From the NCBI RefSeq assembly GCF_900168255.1, contig NZ_LT799838.1:1860001-1924000 (forward strand): a stretch of 64,000 bases of DNA. The letters are read 5' to 3'. Below the pieces are notes generated by a model. It was not told where the DNA came from and made no database searches. It saw only the letters and a list, made by a program, of their open reading frames with translations. This stretch comes from Psychrobacter sp. DAB_AL43B. Lineage in GTDB: Bacteria; Pseudomonadota; Gammaproteobacteria; Pseudomonadales; Moraxellaceae. A program made the position numbers and the translations under genes. This document shows positions 63,589 to 64,000 of the stretch, piece by piece (position 1 is the first letter of the stretch; each line of letters opens with the position of its first letter).

Positions 63589-64000
63589 ATGATAAAAAAA
63601 CTGCTCATCGCCAATAGAGGTGAGATTGCCCTACGTATCGTTCGAGCTTGCAAAGCCCTTGGTATTGAAACCGTAGGCGTCTACTCTACGGCTGATGCAA
63701 ACTTGATGCACTTGCGCTTTGTTGATGAAGCCATCTGTATTGGTAAACCTAACGCCAATCAAAGCTATCTTGATATTAATACTATCTTGACGGCGGCTGA
63801 GATATCAGGTGCGGACGCTATTCATCCCGGTTATGGGTTTTTGGCTGAAAATGCTGAATTCGCTGAGCGCGTCGAAGAAGCAGGGTTGACCTTCGTTGGA
63901 CCTAACGCTGATCATATTCGTTTGATGGGTAATAAAGTCTCTGCTATTAATGCCATGAAAAAAGCAGGTGTACCAACCGTACCGGGCTCTGTAGGTGCTG
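63589..64000 (+). CDS. accC: Biotin carboxylase (3' partial)
   Basis: The start of AccC, cut by the window end after about 137 codons. [41 protein letters not shown] is the canonical N-terminus, followed by [33 protein letters not shown] and [22 protein letters not shown] lies 7 bases before the ATG. Carboxylates biotin on AccB with ATP and bicarbonate. Confidence 0.95.
   Translation, partial: MIKKLLIANRGEIALRIVRACKALGIETVGVYSTADANLMHLRFVDEAICIGKPNANQSYLDINTILTAAEISGADAIHPGYGFLAENAEFAERVEEAGLTFVGPNADHIRLMGNKVSAINAMKKAGVPTVPGSVGA

Overview
The window is chromosomal DNA from a gammaproteobacterium of the Moraxellaceae, most probably Psychrobacter. This rests on a TyrA-AroA gene fusion typical of that family, the moderate-to-low GC content, FolB next to a divergent FolK, and an outer-core polysaccharide locus lying between aspS and ilvE, the place where Acinetobacter carries its outer-core (OC) locus. 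No rRNA or tRNA gene, CRISPR array, prophage or intact insertion sequence was seen.

Layout. 0-4 kb: the 3' part of cysE, DUF488 and DUF924 genes, folB/folK and rarD. 4.3-9.1 kb: a minus-strand aromatic/histidine block, pheA - hisC - tyrA::aroA. 9.8-23 kb: tal, a secreted protein, apt, rubredoxin, an alpha/beta hydrolase, a WG-repeat protein, an EamA transporter, a uracil permease, sdaA, a DUF4377 lipoprotein, argJ and xthA. 23.4-30.8 kb: a lipid block with a YbgC-type thioesterase, fadD, and a minus-strand run of acyl-CoA dehydrogenase - kinase-like phosphotransferase - histidine phosphatase - SDR, which resembles the 4-hydroxyacyl-CoA (levulinate/ACAD10-11) logic. 31-32 kb: a SohB-like protease without its usual membrane helix.

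34.2-50.4 kb is the lipo-oligosaccharide outer-core locus. It has an LpxL/HtrB-like acyltransferase, a WaaZ-like protein, glycosyltransferases (GT4, two tandem GT25, GT2, GT61 and one of uncertain family), a Stealth-type sugar-phosphate transferase, and a compact operon rmlB-rmlA-(ketoisomerase::acetyltransferase)-aminotransferase that should make dTDP-3-acetamido-3,6-dideoxyhexose (Fuc3NAc or Qui3NAc). The locus is eroding: a YrbL-like pseudogene with two stops, a GT39 pseudogene with stops and deletions, a deletion-born GT2::GtrA chimera, and a YdjC-type deacetylase put out of frame by an extra copy of an 8-bp tandem repeat. The last three look like the remains of one polyprenyl-sugar decoration pathway.

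50.4-64 kb: ilvE, glnE, an NADP-dependent oxidoreductase, a tusDCBE sulfur-relay operon, trmL, a small entericidin-like lipoprotein, hemW, an EVE-domain gene, a MATE efflux pump, accB and the start of accC.

The most unusual non-coding signal is a family of about 105-155 bp palindromic intergenic elements (four copies at about 9.4, 15.0, 17.9 and 55.9 kb). They have a conserved core, arms that change together so that pairing is kept, and in at least two copies outer inverted ends, as in a MITE. One copy carries the stop codon of the gene it adjoins, and an array of eight perfect CCATTAA heptamers lies directly beyond it.
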